Part shown: piece after piece, positions 31,395 through 40,859 of the stretch | Layout: each line of letters begins with the position of its first letter | Numbering within the stretch: the first letter of the stretch is position 1 | Virus record (IMG/VR): IMGVR_UViG_3300022816_000023 | Coordinates: 1-53,201 of that record | DNA: 53,201 nucleotides | DNA from: a virus | Direction: 5' to 3' (one strand) | The notes under the pieces: generated by a model | Databases searched by the model: none | Seen by the model: only the letters and a program-made list of their open reading frames with translations | Told to the model about the DNA's origin: nothing | Translations under genes and position numbers: made by a program

Positions 31395-32963
31395 ATGTCT
31401 GACTATCCTACGATAGTATACCGCTGGCCGCACCTCAGCTCGGGACCTGTGGTCTCTACTACTGAGTCAATTATATTCCGATGGTCACAGCCTATTGATT
31501 CTACTCAATTTAGTGATAATACTTTACGAGCTACACATGTAGTTGTATTTGAAAAGAATAATGGAACACAGATTCCTATTTCTTTCACTTCCTATACTGA
31601 TTCTAGAAATGAAGTATCCTTAACTCCTACATCTCCATATGAATCTGGAAAAACTTATGTTGTAATTGTTAATCGTGGAGTACGTGATACCTTCGGGCGT
31701 GGGTCTGCACAAGATTTTAGATGGGAATTTACTACTGCCCTAAGCTCTCTTTCAGATACTTCATTATTAAGTCCAGCAGATTTAAGTATTGTTAATGTAT
31801 TCCCTACTTTATCATGGGCAGCTAATTCAGCTACTGGTTCTATTAATTACCAACTGCAATTAAGTTCCTTATTCGATTATAGTAGTGTAGACTATGGTAA
31901 CCTCATTCATGCCACTGTTCCAGCTTCTGGTACTACCACTCCTATTAGTATTACTCCTGCTGGTTCATTCACTGCTGAATCAACTTATTATTGGCGTGTT
32001 AGATGTTATACCAATAGTGCTTCTGGTGATTGGTCTGACCCAGCTTCTTTCTATTTTGGTACTTCACGTATAGCCCACTCTTCGAGTAGTGAATCTTGGA
32101 ATGACCCCTTACCACTACAAGTGTCGGCGTGTTCTTTTGTTAATGGTTTAAGCAACCTGCAAGCATGGCCTACTATAAAATTAGTGTTCACTAGGGTCTT
32201 ACCTAATCTTAGTGATATAACTTTAGTGGCTAAGATTTTAATTCCAAGAAATGATGTTCCAGCTTCTTTCAATGACACTGTTGTTTCTGGTTCATGGTCT
32301 TCTGGTGCGGCTTCTTCTTTCACCTTCACGCCTACAGTTGCAATTGCTAATAACACCAGATATGAATTAGTGCTCCCTGCAACCCTCACAGCATCAGATG
32401 GTACACTTTTAGGGGTACAGTCGGTATACTTCTTCACAGGGCCGTACAGCCCCTACTACGTGCCATTACGGAGTATTCGTGCCCGCTTCTTGGGTGCTGA
32501 ATCAAAGATACCTGATGACCTTATAAATTATTATATCTACCAAGCATCATTAGAAGTTAAGGCTAAATACTACGCTAGTTCTTTAGGGGCAGGATTTGGA
32601 ATGGGAGATTCACTGAAAGAGAGTTATGTACGTGATACGGCTAACCTAGTTTCCTATGGAGCTTTGAAGTGGGTTGAGGCGGCTGCTACTTATAATTTAC
32701 TGAAAAGTATATTGAGGCGTGAATTACAGAATATAGGCCGTACTAGACAACAGGGAGATTACACTGAGAAATTAGATAGTGATTACCTTAAAGCTTTACA
32801 GGCAGCTAAACAGGATGCTGCTGAAGAATTGGCTACCTATGGTGATTACGTTTCCCCATCAGACCTTCCAATGACTGGCTCTACCGGAAGTGCTTGGCCA
32901 GGATATGCATGGAATTATGATGCTATGGTGGGACGTGACGCTTTTTATAGGCCGGGGTTCTGA
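31395..32963 (+). CDS. Ig-like domain protein with C-terminal connector-like domain, 522 residues
   Basis: ATG 31395, GGAG 11 bases upstream. Residues about 5-115 form a Big_5 (SbsA Ig-like) domain: IIFRWSQPIDSTQF to GKTYVVIVNRGVRDTFG to FRWEFTTA. A fibronectin-like unit follows (about 120-220, ending YYWRVRCYTNSASGDWS), then a second Big_5-like unit (about 240-350). The last 170 residues are helical (IRARFLGAESKIPDDLIN, then helices ending in a charged stretch) and resemble head-tail adaptor proteins. So the protein probably sits at the neck and projects Ig domains outward, where such domains often bind cell surfaces weakly. Confidence 0.7.
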   Translation: MSDYPTIVYRWPHLSSGPVVSTTESIIFRWSQPIDSTQFSDNTLRATHVVVFEKNNGTQIPISFTSYTDSRNEVSLTPTSPYESGKTYVVIVNRGVRDTFGRGSAQDFRWEFTTALSSLSDTSLLSPADLSIVNVFPTLSWAANSATGSINYQLQLSSLFDYSSVDYGNLIHATVPASGTTTPISITPAGSFTAESTYYWRVRCYTNSASGDWSDPASFYFGTSRIAHSSSSESWNDPLPLQVSACSFVNGLSNLQAWPTIKLVFTRVLPNLSDITLVAKILIPRNDVPASFNDTVVSGSWSSGAASSFTFTPTVAIANNTRYELVLPATLTASDGTLLGVQSVYFFTGPYSPYYVPLRSIRARFLGAESKIPDDLINYYIYQASLEVKAKYYASSLGAGFGMGDSLKESYVRDTANLVSYGALKWVEAAATYNLLKSILRRELQNIGRTRQQGDYTEKLDSDYLKALQAAKQDAAEELATYGDYVSPSDLPMTGSTGSAWPGYAWNYDAMVGRDAFYRPGF

Positions 32964-32965
32964 AA

Positions 32966-33586
32966 ATGAGTAATACTGATGAATGGAACTTAGGTGGGAC
33001 CAGTTGGAAGGATTCTAATCCTTTTGGTTTACAAGCTGAAAATTTCATATGGGATAATCCTAACTGGGCTATTTATTTCAGAAAAGACCAAAGATTTAAA
33101 TGTCCTGGTCATTATAGTATATCTAAACAGTCTTCTTTTACATTCAATGAATACTGCCCTAAGTGTTTAGGCTTTGGAATTTATACAACTGCAATGATTA
33201 TACCTGTACGAGTTAATCTAGGCCAAGCTAAATTAAGTGTTCGGTCTTCTGATATGCGATTACTCCCAGGATTTATGGAACATTATGTCACTACCCTAGA
33301 TTTCCCTAGAAATGCTAAACCACAATTAGAAGATGTTGTACTATTCTGTGACTGGAATAAGAATTACCAAGATGTACCTAGACCACCTGTTGGAAGGCCA
33401 CTAAATGTTACAAGTATCTATTTAGTTAAATCTCTCAATGACCATATAGAAAGGGAACTAGGTTGGTTTGATACTGGGGTGGAAGGATTTGATTATAATG
33501 AAGACTGGGCTAATACTTATATTCCACACCTAGTCAACCTTCCAGTGTTACAGAAAGAGGTGTGGCCACAGGAGATATACTGGTGA
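32966..33586 (+). CDS. Putative neck/connector protein with a cysteine motif, 206 residues
   Basis: ATG 32966 two bases after the previous stop. Residues about 47-72 hold CPGHYS and CPKCLGFG, a possible zinc site of the CxxCxGxG type. The rest is beta-rich. Position between the adaptor-like protein and the sheath-like protein suggests a head-completion or neck role. No family name can be given. The end overlaps the next gene by 25 bases. Confidence 0.65.
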   Translation: MSNTDEWNLGGTSWKDSNPFGLQAENFIWDNPNWAIYFRKDQRFKCPGHYSISKQSSFTFNEYCPKCLGFGIYTTAMIIPVRVNLGQAKLSVRSSDMRLLPGFMEHYVTTLDFPRNAKPQLEDVVLFCDWNKNYQDVPRPPVGRPLNVTSIYLVKSLNDHIERELGWFDTGVEGFDYNEDWANTYIPHLVNLPVLQKEVWPQEIYW

Positions 33587-35004
33587 TAAGATGTTTAATA
33601 TGTGGAACAGCTACAGACGGGGCAACTAATGAATGCTTTCTTCCTAAAGATGAAAGGGAGTTAGTTAAATACCTGGGTGGCAACTTTATTGAAAGAAGAC
33701 TAGTTTCACCTACAGCTTCTAGTCTTAGTTTAACATACACTCCCTGGACTAGTCCTACTAATCAAGTGAATGGCCTTAGCAATTACCTTTATTCAGCATT
33801 GGTATCAGCTAACAGTGTGTCTTTTGGGGCTATAGGTTTATGTGCCACTGGTGCTACTAACACAGTAGATTTAACATACACTCCCTATCTAGGTGTTTCA
33901 GACCTCTTATTTGCTGCTCGTAAATATTTACAGATTACGGGAACTATGCCATATATATTACGCTTAGGTGGTGTGGCCGCTTCTCTTTCAGTTAGTGGTT
34001 GGGCCTTTTCAGCTAAGTATCCTGGACAAAGATATAATAGTGTTGTTGTATCTGGAAATGGTTCTAATCTTATTAGAATTTATGGTATGGAACCTAATTA
34101 CCCAGCGGTTACTTATACAGGAGACTGGGATACTATTTATAACAGTATCTATAGGGATTTTTATTTTGGTATATGCCCTATTATTGCAACTAACTCTTCT
34201 ACCACTATGCCTTCTGGAATATACCACTTAACATCTGGAACGGATGGTACGCCTGCTAGTGGTGATATAACATCATTCTTTGATATGATAGATTTACCTT
34301 CTGAGGTCAGTCATATATTGATGCTATATCCTTTAGACAGTAATGTGATAAATCTAGCTTATGCTAACTTTGATGCCTCCCTAGTTCAACCCCGTGCAAT
34401 AATTACTCCAGCACCTGCGTACACAGACCCAGCGAGTACATGGGCAGTTACACAATTAACTAGTATACCCTATAGACATGATTTAGTTAGTAGTGTTATA
34501 GGTACTATAACTACTGTATTAGATGGTAAGGAAGTCACTAGGTATTCTGCTGAAGAAGCAGTTATTGGTTATGCTAATTCAACTGGATTATCAATGACCA
34601 ATATCCCTCTTTCAGCTACATCCTTCACTCCAGATTTAAGTTCTGATGATTTGAACTTACTTAAGAATGCTGGTTGGATGGCAATAACTAGGCATATTAA
34701 AAATGATATCAGTACATTCAAAGGTACTACTTCAGCAGCTGACACTAGTTTTATTTATAATTCTAAGTGTGCTGAGATATATGCAATAGGTTATGGCTAT
34801 CTAGAACAATTCTTAGGTGGAATTATTCAGCAGGGAAGGAAACCTGAGATGGAGAAAGAATTAATGGGATTATTACAAAATATTTCATTCTTCACTCCAG
34901 AATCAGTTAGTGTGACAATAGTTGGTGACTCTATTATAGTAGAAATCACAGGAATGATTCCTAATGAAATTCTTAAAATAAGTTTCACTGCACAGAATAG
35001 ATAA
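33562..35004 (+). CDS. Tail-sheath-like protein, shorter paralogue, 480 residues
   Basis: The start is GTG 33562, inside the end of the previous gene. The N-terminus (ICGTATDGATNECFLPKDE) matches the sheath start in the gene at 35918 (IIGTAVDGPINKPYQINNT). The C-terminal 140 residues have the layout of the sheath C-terminal domain: an extended arm, a helix (CAEIYAIGYGYLEQFLGG), and final strands (SIIVEITGMIPNEILKISF). It is shorter than the main sheath and lies closer to the neck genes, so it may form the sheath end ring or a neck collar. Confidence 0.6.
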   Translation: MATGDILVIRCLICGTATDGATNECFLPKDERELVKYLGGNFIERRLVSPTASSLSLTYTPWTSPTNQVNGLSNYLYSALVSANSVSFGAIGLCATGATNTVDLTYTPYLGVSDLLFAARKYLQITGTMPYILRLGGVAASLSVSGWAFSAKYPGQRYNSVVVSGNGSNLIRIYGMEPNYPAVTYTGDWDTIYNSIYRDFYFGICPIIATNSSTTMPSGIYHLTSGTDGTPASGDITSFFDMIDLPSEVSHILMLYPLDSNVINLAYANFDASLVQPRAIITPAPAYTDPASTWAVTQLTSIPYRHDLVSSVIGTITTVLDGKEVTRYSAEEAVIGYANSTGLSMTNIPLSATSFTPDLSSDDLNLLKNAGWMAITRHIKNDISTFKGTTSAADTSFIYNSKCAEIYAIGYGYLEQFLGGIIQQGRKPEMEKELMGLLQNISFFTPESVSVTIVGDSIIVEITGMIPNEILKISFTAQNR

Positions 35005-35022
35005 TCCCTCTATTTACTTGTA

Positions 35023-35913
35023 ATGATTGATTTGGATTCTGGAAAGACTCCTGACCAAGTTATTGATTCTAATTTCTCATTAAATCCTTATGACCTACCA
35101 GCTAGAATCTGGGGATTGATAGAAAATAAATTTAAACAATATGGTGTGAGCATTGTTGAGGCTTATCCTCAAGCGAGAGTCAATGGAAACACAGTATCGT
35201 GGAGGATAGTGACTCGGAGGGCGGGAGGTGCTAATGGGAGAAAGCAGAAGATGGGTCCTATGTTATCTAGTTTCTATAAGCTAGATACAGATGGAGTGAT
35301 TTATGTTGTTTATGCACAAGACCATATCGTAGATTTTGAATTCGCTATTTTTTCAACGTCTAATGCAGAAGCCGATAAGATAGCTTGGGACCTAGAAAGA
35401 TTTATAGTTCTTTGTGAAGGCCCTTTAAAACAATTTGACCCTGGAATAACTTTAACATTCACCCACCAAACGGCGGATATGAATATGAGAGATAGTCACC
35501 AGGATGATATCATAGCTAGATATATTAGATTCACAGCCACTGTTCCAGTCAGAGAGATTAGAACTGAAACAGAGTTGAGGTCTATAAATCTAACCATAGG
35601 ATTTGGTGATAAATTTATTCAGAGTCCTTGGTACACTAGAACTGATAGTTCCTCTAAGTATTATATACCTATTTCTTTAGGAACTAAAATTACTAAAATT
35701 AGTAGTGTCTATAAATTCACAGGAGTCTTGAAACTTCTGAAACAAGATACAGATTATTATATCAAGCAAGATAGTAGTAATTTGTTATATATAGAATGGA
35801 ACGATGTAAATGGAGCGGTCCCTGGAATTGGGGACCAATTCAGAGTAGAATATCATATCACTGGAATAGTACATGGTACAAATATCAGCGATAATGACCT
35901 TTTGAGGAGATAA
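35023..35913 (+). CDS. Putative tail terminator or neck protein, 296 residues
   Basis: ATG 35023. The product is beta-rich with an alpha/beta N-terminal half that contains a helix (RIWGLIENKFKQYGV) and a strand pair, in the style of tail-terminator proteins, followed by a second beta domain. The assignment rests on position between two sheath-like genes and general layout only. The next start, ATG 35918, has its own GAGGAG. Confidence 0.5.
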   Translation: MIDLDSGKTPDQVIDSNFSLNPYDLPARIWGLIENKFKQYGVSIVEAYPQARVNGNTVSWRIVTRRAGGANGRKQKMGPMLSSFYKLDTDGVIYVVYAQDHIVDFEFAIFSTSNAEADKIAWDLERFIVLCEGPLKQFDPGITLTFTHQTADMNMRDSHQDDIIARYIRFTATVPVREIRTETELRSINLTIGFGDKFIQSPWYTRTDSSSKYYIPISLGTKITKISSVYKFTGVLKLLKQDTDYYIKQDSSNLLYIEWNDVNGAVPGIGDQFRVEYHITGIVHGTNISDNDLLRR

Positions 35914-35917
35914 TGTT

Positions 35918-37651
35918 ATGGCAGGAGCAACTGGCCCAACTTTTGTACAAAGATCAGGAAAAATACCACAGTCGGTTAGTAATCCGACGACAAGACGGCT
36001 GCTTATTATAGGCACTGCCGTTGATGGCCCTATTAATAAGCCATACCAAATCAATAACACCGCAGTAGCTGAAAGATTATTTGGACCTGCTAACTACTCA
36101 TTGGGCTACCTAGACCCTAATGATGCTACTGAGAGTTTAAAATCCAATGGAGCTACTATTCCATTAGCCATTGCCCAAGCTATCGCTGCGGGTTGTGGTG
36201 ACATTTGGGTTTGTAGAGCCTCTGGTACTTATGCCCAGGTTCCTTCTGCATTCTCAAGTAAATTAGATGTAAGAGCTTCTTACCCAGGACGTATTTATAA
36301 CACTGCTGCATTGACTATTCTTCCAGCTTCTGGTTATTTGAATATTACTTATACCCAACCAGCTAAGAAAGGTGGAACTGTAACATCTCAATTATCTTCA
36401 GGCTTAACAGTGTCTGATATGATTCAGCAGATTAATAACAACCCTTTGAATAAGTGTTTCTATATTCAACCTGATACTTGGCCTACATATCTTGCTTCTT
36501 CAGCTTACACTACTATTTCTAGTGCAGGTGGTACAGCTACCTTGACAGGTGGTACTAATGGTTGTAGAGCAGTTGGTGATGACTATGGGGCTGATACAGC
36601 AACTGGTGTCAATGGCTTAGCTACTTTACTAACTGTCACAGACTCAGGAACTTTTGATGCAGTCTTAGGAACTAACTTAAGATTTGATGAAGTTGTACTA
36701 ACTAGTATTTATATTGATGATCAGGTAGTTAACACTGCTTCAGCTACTTCTACTACGATAGCAACTGACTTTATAACTTTCTTGGACCAAGTTTCAGCAG
36801 ATATCTCCCCTTGTCACGGTGTTATAGCAGTTCGTCCACCTAACCATCGTGATGATAGTTCTATTATCTCCTGGGTCACTAATAACCTCTTAGCTACTGC
36901 CTATGCAGCATATAATTCAACTTTACGTTGGAACTGCGCTGGTCCATTCTTGTATTACGGCTGGAACCGCATTGATTCTCTCAATGGTACTGTAGACCTT
37001 GGTGTACGACTTTCAGTAGTTGCAGGACCTGAAGCTATTTACACGCATCCTGATAGAAACACCTACACTGATATGTGGCATGTTTCTTATGCTGCGTTAC
37101 TAACTCAAATTCCTCCAGAAAGGTCACCATTACGTATGACACTACCAGGTGTTTCAGGATTTGGTACTCCAATTCCACGTAAATATCTTGATAAGTTGAC
37201 TAATGGTGTTGGTTATGATTCTACTAATGTTAGTACTGAAACAGGACAGGGGGCTTATGTAACTCTCATCCGAGATAGTAATAATATCTATGGACCAATG
37301 AGGGTTTATGATGACCCAACTGTTTCTTCACGCTCTGATTACTGTAGGCAATGGCAATTAATCAACCTAGTGAATTCTATTCAGAATGACCTAGACCAAC
37401 GATTGCAGCCATTCTATGGTGGTTCTACTAATCAACAAGCTTTAGCTGCTATGGAAACAGCCGTTCAGAATATTCTAGAAGGATACAATCACTCTGGAGC
37501 TATTAAGGGTGGTAAGGGTGATGGTTATAATTTCACTGTTCAAGTCCAAGGAAATGATGGTGACTTAGGGGCTATTCACGTTTCTGTAGAAATCAATCCA
37601 TCTCGTTCTCTCCGAAAGATTTACTTGATTATGTCAATTCGGAAACCATAA
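35918..37651 (+). CDS. Tail sheath protein
   Basis: 577 residues, ATG 35918 behind GAGGAG. The N-terminal arm is followed by LLIIGTAVDGPINKP, the usual opening strand-turn of sheath proteins. The insertion domain (about 100-300) is Thr/Ser-rich and beta-like. The C-terminal part holds the conserved core: HGVIAVRPPNHRD, then a Tyr/Trp-rich segment, then the C-terminal helix and strands (RQWQLINLVNSIQNDLDQ to AIHVSVEINPSRSLRKIYL). It forms the contractile outer tube of the tail, which shows that this is a myovirus. Confidence 0.8.
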   Translation: MAGATGPTFVQRSGKIPQSVSNPTTRRLLIIGTAVDGPINKPYQINNTAVAERLFGPANYSLGYLDPNDATESLKSNGATIPLAIAQAIAAGCGDIWVCRASGTYAQVPSAFSSKLDVRASYPGRIYNTAALTILPASGYLNITYTQPAKKGGTVTSQLSSGLTVSDMIQQINNNPLNKCFYIQPDTWPTYLASSAYTTISSAGGTATLTGGTNGCRAVGDDYGADTATGVNGLATLLTVTDSGTFDAVLGTNLRFDEVVLTSIYIDDQVVNTASATSTTIATDFITFLDQVSADISPCHGVIAVRPPNHRDDSSIISWVTNNLLATAYAAYNSTLRWNCAGPFLYYGWNRIDSLNGTVDLGVRLSVVAGPEAIYTHPDRNTYTDMWHVSYAALLTQIPPERSPLRMTLPGVSGFGTPIPRKYLDKLTNGVGYDSTNVSTETGQGAYVTLIRDSNNIYGPMRVYDDPTVSSRSDYCRQWQLINLVNSIQNDLDQRLQPFYGGSTNQQALAAMETAVQNILEGYNHSGAIKGGKGDGYNFTVQVQGNDGDLGAIHVSVEINPSRSLRKIYLIMSIRKP

Positions 37652-37686
37652 ACTAGCGGAAATATAATTAAAAGGAAATAAAAGAA

Positions 37687-38508
37687 ATGGCAAACACAGA
37701 CGGAACCAATATTTTCGCTAGATACGGCTTTAGCCCTTATGCTGGCTCACTAGACGCGAATTTAACTCAGGCTAATAACCAGCAAAGAACCATCTTCACG
37801 GGTGGTGACCTTCATGCGTATATCAATCATATTCCAGTCACTAACCTAGAATCTTGTACATGGTCTATTCAGACTGATGTAGCTGGAAACTATGTTATGG
37901 GTAAACGAGATGCAGTAGCTTATACTACAGGTAAAAGAGCTATTGTAGGTAACCTTGTATTCTCTCTATATGATAAACATGCCCTATTAGAAGAAGTCTT
38001 CGGGGTAACTGATAGAGGGTTTAATACTCAAGGCTCACTTAATAGTGGAGATAATAACATTATAATTAATGCTACACAAACCTCTCCTATCGCTGTAACT
38101 TCTACTACTCCTGGTGCAGTTAATACAGCAATTAATAGATATTCTTACGCTGTTGGTACCAATCCTAATACATCTGTAGGTAATGCTTACGGATTGAGAG
38201 GGTTAAGCCTTACTGATTATCAAGCTTTTGTTAGCGCAGCGGCTAAGGATACAGCTAAATTAGTAGGAGCTACCACTGTAAACTACTCAGACCAATTACC
38301 TCCATTTGACTTAACTCTTATTGGTGTAACTCGTGATGGTAGAGCAGCTAAAGCTAGTATCTTTGGTATTCAAATCACCCAAGAAACTTCAGGCTTCTCT
38401 TCAGCTGATATGTCAAATGCAACAGGTTTTACCTTTGTAGCACTAGCAGTTGTTCCATGGAGACCTTTAGATAGTACTGGTGGAATTATTGGTACCAGTG
38501 GTGCCTAG
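37687..38508 (+). CDS. Tail tube protein, 273 residues
   Basis: ATG 37687 with AAAAGGAAATAAAAG upstream. It has the layout of phage tube proteins: an N-terminal strand pair around LHAYINHIPVTNLESCTWS, a long loop, KRAIVGNLVFSLYDKHAL, and a C-terminal sheet with PPFDLTLIGVTRDGR and GIQITQETSGFSSADMSN. It follows the sheath gene, the usual place of the tube. Related sequences occur in the next two genes and at 10607-11071. Confidence 0.75.
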   Translation: MANTDGTNIFARYGFSPYAGSLDANLTQANNQQRTIFTGGDLHAYINHIPVTNLESCTWSIQTDVAGNYVMGKRDAVAYTTGKRAIVGNLVFSLYDKHALLEEVFGVTDRGFNTQGSLNSGDNNIIINATQTSPIAVTSTTPGAVNTAINRYSYAVGTNPNTSVGNAYGLRGLSLTDYQAFVSAAAKDTAKLVGATTVNYSDQLPPFDLTLIGVTRDGRAAKASIFGIQITQETSGFSSADMSNATGFTFVALAVVPWRPLDSTGGIIGTSGA

Positions 38509-38514
38509 TGATAG

Positions 38515-38550
38515 ATTAGAATAGGGGAGATAAAATTCCTCTATTCTAAT
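38515..38550 (+). terminator. Stem-loop between two tube-like genes
   Basis: ATTAGAATAG pairs perfectly with CTATTCTAAT, and GGGGA extends the stem with G-U pairs against TTCCT. It starts seven bases after the tube stop and ends three bases before the next ATG. It could reduce read-through after the tube gene, or hide the next start when folded. Confidence 0.55.
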
Positions 38551-38553
38551 AGA

Positions 38554-39285
38554 ATGTCTTTATCGGGACTTGGGGTTTCTGCTGACCAGATAGCAGCTAA
38601 TTCACAGAACTATATAAGTGCCAGGTCTCAAGACCAAATAATCTATTGGGATAGTAACTCTAGTGACCTCCACGCTGCCCAACGTACCAATCAATTCAAT
38701 GCATGTGACCTTCATGCAACCTTAATTCTTCCATTCTTAGTTCCTGGTTATGACCGCCCTCCCACGGTTCAATTACCAGGATTAACTTTATTGTCTATGT
38801 CCAAACATAGGGACAAATACCCTGTCACTAGATTTGGTAAGACTGGAATAAGTGGGTTTACTTATGGTAAACTAACCACTGCTGGAACAATTGGCTTCAC
38901 TATATTAACTGGAAACCCATTTGCAGAGGCTATGGCCTATTATGCTACCTGGAGAAATGCAAGAACTGATGTGGCCTTTATGGACCCAACAGACCTCCCT
39001 CCAATGGACATGAACCTTGTCTTCAGTGATAAGAGAGGAAATACATCAACTATGTTGGTGAGGTCATTGACTCTTGTTGATAATTCTCAGAATGTATCTA
39101 TCAATGATATTCAAATGACTGAAATGTATACTTTCATGGCAGCTAAGGCTTCATTACTAGTAAATGTTCAGCAAGTTCAAAATGATAATGAATTATTCTT
39201 AACCCCACCTAATCCTAATAAAGTACCAGTACAAAAAGCTGCCCCTCCAACTACTAAATTCCTAGGAATTACTTTCCCTTTCTAA
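38554..39285 (+). CDS. Tube-like tail protein, second copy, 243 residues
   Basis: ATG 38554 lies right after the stem-loop. The layout parallels the tube protein: ACDLHATLILPFLVPGYDRP, a central GKTGISGFTYGKLTTAGTIG segment, then DLPPMDMNLVFSDKRGN and SINDIQMTEMYTFMAA. The proline/lysine-rich C-terminal tail is absent from the first copy. It may form a tube section near the baseplate or neck, or the inner hub. No sequence for a signal or membrane segment. Confidence 0.6.
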   Translation: MSLSGLGVSADQIAANSQNYISARSQDQIIYWDSNSSDLHAAQRTNQFNACDLHATLILPFLVPGYDRPPTVQLPGLTLLSMSKHRDKYPVTRFGKTGISGFTYGKLTTAGTIGFTILTGNPFAEAMAYYATWRNARTDVAFMDPTDLPPMDMNLVFSDKRGNTSTMLVRSLTLVDNSQNVSINDIQMTEMYTFMAAKASLLVNVQQVQNDNELFLTPPNPNKVPVQKAAPPTTKFLGITFPF

Positions 39286-39287
39286 TT

Positions 39288-40157
39288 ATGATATCTGCCA
39301 GTCTCTTACAGAACCAATTTAAGATTGTCGATAATTTCAATACTACCTATTGGTCTGGGGAAGATGTAGCTATTTATGCAGATAATGTATTTTTACAAGA
39401 AGCTTTTCAATTAAACTATATGATAACTGAACAAGTGAGGCCGTATTATGGTTATGCAAGTTATATTCCTGATAGAGTTATTCATGGTTCTAGAATTATA
39501 ACTGGAGAAATAAGTTTAAATTTTAAACAAGATAGCTATGTATATTCATTGATTCAGTTATTAAGTAAAACAGATAATTCATTTCTGAAAAGTTCAATTA
39601 ATAAAACTGATTTAAGCCAAACAGGTACAAGAATAAGACCTGTTCTTCCTATGACCAATATCAGTAATTCTCTTTCAGCACCAACAATAGAACAATTCAA
39701 TAATAATCCACAATTAGCAGCTGAATACGCAAAACGTAAGAAGCAATTGACTACTGCTTTAGATACTGAAGATGTTAATAAATACCAAAGTGATATTAAT
39801 GAAGTATCGGGAATATTTGAAACAAGGCCTTCTGGATTCGATATTAGTATTATACTAGGTGCTGGAATAAAGACTGCACAAATCTTAAGAATGGATACTG
39901 ACTCTACTAGTTATTACACTGATGGGATTATAGACCAAACTAAGAATGTAGGGCAGATGTCACCAGCTACAGGAAAGAAATTAATAGGGGTTGACTTAAT
40001 GCAACAGGCAGTTTCAATGAATGATGATGGACGGGGATTTGTAGAAACATGGACCTTCCAAGCCAGAGATTTACAAATACTAAATCATATAGATTTAGAT
40101 GGTACTCAGGAAGCAGCTATTAAGACAGCATTTGGTAATGCAGAAAGTTTACAATAA
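39288..40157 (+). CDS. Tube-like tail protein, third copy, 289 residues
   Basis: ATG 39288 two bases after the previous stop. Tube-like features are GEDVAIYADNVFLQEAFQL with a YIPDRVIHGSRIITGEISLN strand pair at the N-terminal side and FDISIILG with FVETWTFQARDL at the C-terminal side, with a polar linker of about 80 residues between (ITE.. to ETRPSG). It is the most diverged of the three adjacent copies. Role probably in tail tube or baseplate hub. Confidence 0.55.
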   Translation: MISASLLQNQFKIVDNFNTTYWSGEDVAIYADNVFLQEAFQLNYMITEQVRPYYGYASYIPDRVIHGSRIITGEISLNFKQDSYVYSLIQLLSKTDNSFLKSSINKTDLSQTGTRIRPVLPMTNISNSLSAPTIEQFNNNPQLAAEYAKRKKQLTTALDTEDVNKYQSDINEVSGIFETRPSGFDISIILGAGIKTAQILRMDTDSTSYYTDGIIDQTKNVGQMSPATGKKLIGVDLMQQAVSMNDDGRGFVETWTFQARDLQILNHIDLDGTQEAAIKTAFGNAESLQ

Positions 40158-40166
40158 GGAATAATA

Positions 40167-40859
40167 ATGATACTCGGAAAAGATAAGGTAACACCAAAAA
40201 TTGTAGCAGAAGCTAAGGCGATACTAGGCCCTGAAATTGCTATTTACCACTATAAAGATAAGACTGGAAGATACGAAGCTATTTTCAAAGAAATCAACCA
40301 TGATTTAATGAAACGTATTCGTACTAGAATCAAAGAAGAAACACTGAAGAATAATCTTCTACCAATGGAAGAAATCAATGATATGGTCTTTGATGAATGT
40401 ATTATCTGGCCGCCAGTATCAACGGAAGATAAGAATAACCTACCAGTTGGTAAGATTGTTGATATAGTTAAATCTATTCAAGAGAAGAGTGGATTCTTAG
40501 ATGTTGACCTAGCTGAAAGACCTTTAAGACCTGATATTTATACAGAAATTATTCAGGATTTTGATTATTGGCCTTCTATCACTAAAGAAGAAATAGTAGA
40601 ACTGAAAGAGAAGATTCCATTTCAGTTATTCAAAGTTGAGATTGGTGGATTTGAATTTGTTATAAGACCATTAACTAAGGCTGATATATTTTTGGTAAAT
40701 TCTTCCCAAGACGAGCAAAGTACAGCCTGTAAAGCAGTTACAGTATGGCCTACAAAGGTCCCGTGGGAAACTCTTAGCGGCGGAGTTATACTTTTGCTCA
40801 GCCAAGAAATTACACGTGTAAGTGGCTTTAGTAGTGATTCTGAGGTAACCGAATTATGA
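40167..40859 (+). CDS. Putative tail assembly chaperone 1, 230 residues
   Basis: ATG 40167 behind AAGGA. The product is helical and acidic, with FEFVIRPLTKADIFLVNSS followed by a Cys/Val segment (TACKAVTVWPTKV), a pattern common in tail assembly chaperones that bind the tape measure. The partner at 41415 has the corresponding segment TDFVFRGVTREELRASG. Both lie before the tape-measure candidate, as expected. Here the two chaperone-like genes are separated by a homing-gene remnant and a terminase-like gene instead of being joined by a frameshift. The stop overlaps the remnant start by ATGA. Confidence 0.6.
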   Translation: MILGKDKVTPKIVAEAKAILGPEIAIYHYKDKTGRYEAIFKEINHDLMKRIRTRIKEETLKNNLLPMEEINDMVFDECIIWPPVSTEDKNNLPVGKIVDIVKSIQEKSGFLDVDLAERPLRPDIYTEIIQDFDYWPSITKEEIVELKEKIPFQLFKVEIGGFEFVIRPLTKADIFLVNSSQDEQSTACKAVTVWPTKVPWETLSGGVILLLSQEITRVSGFSSDSEVTEL

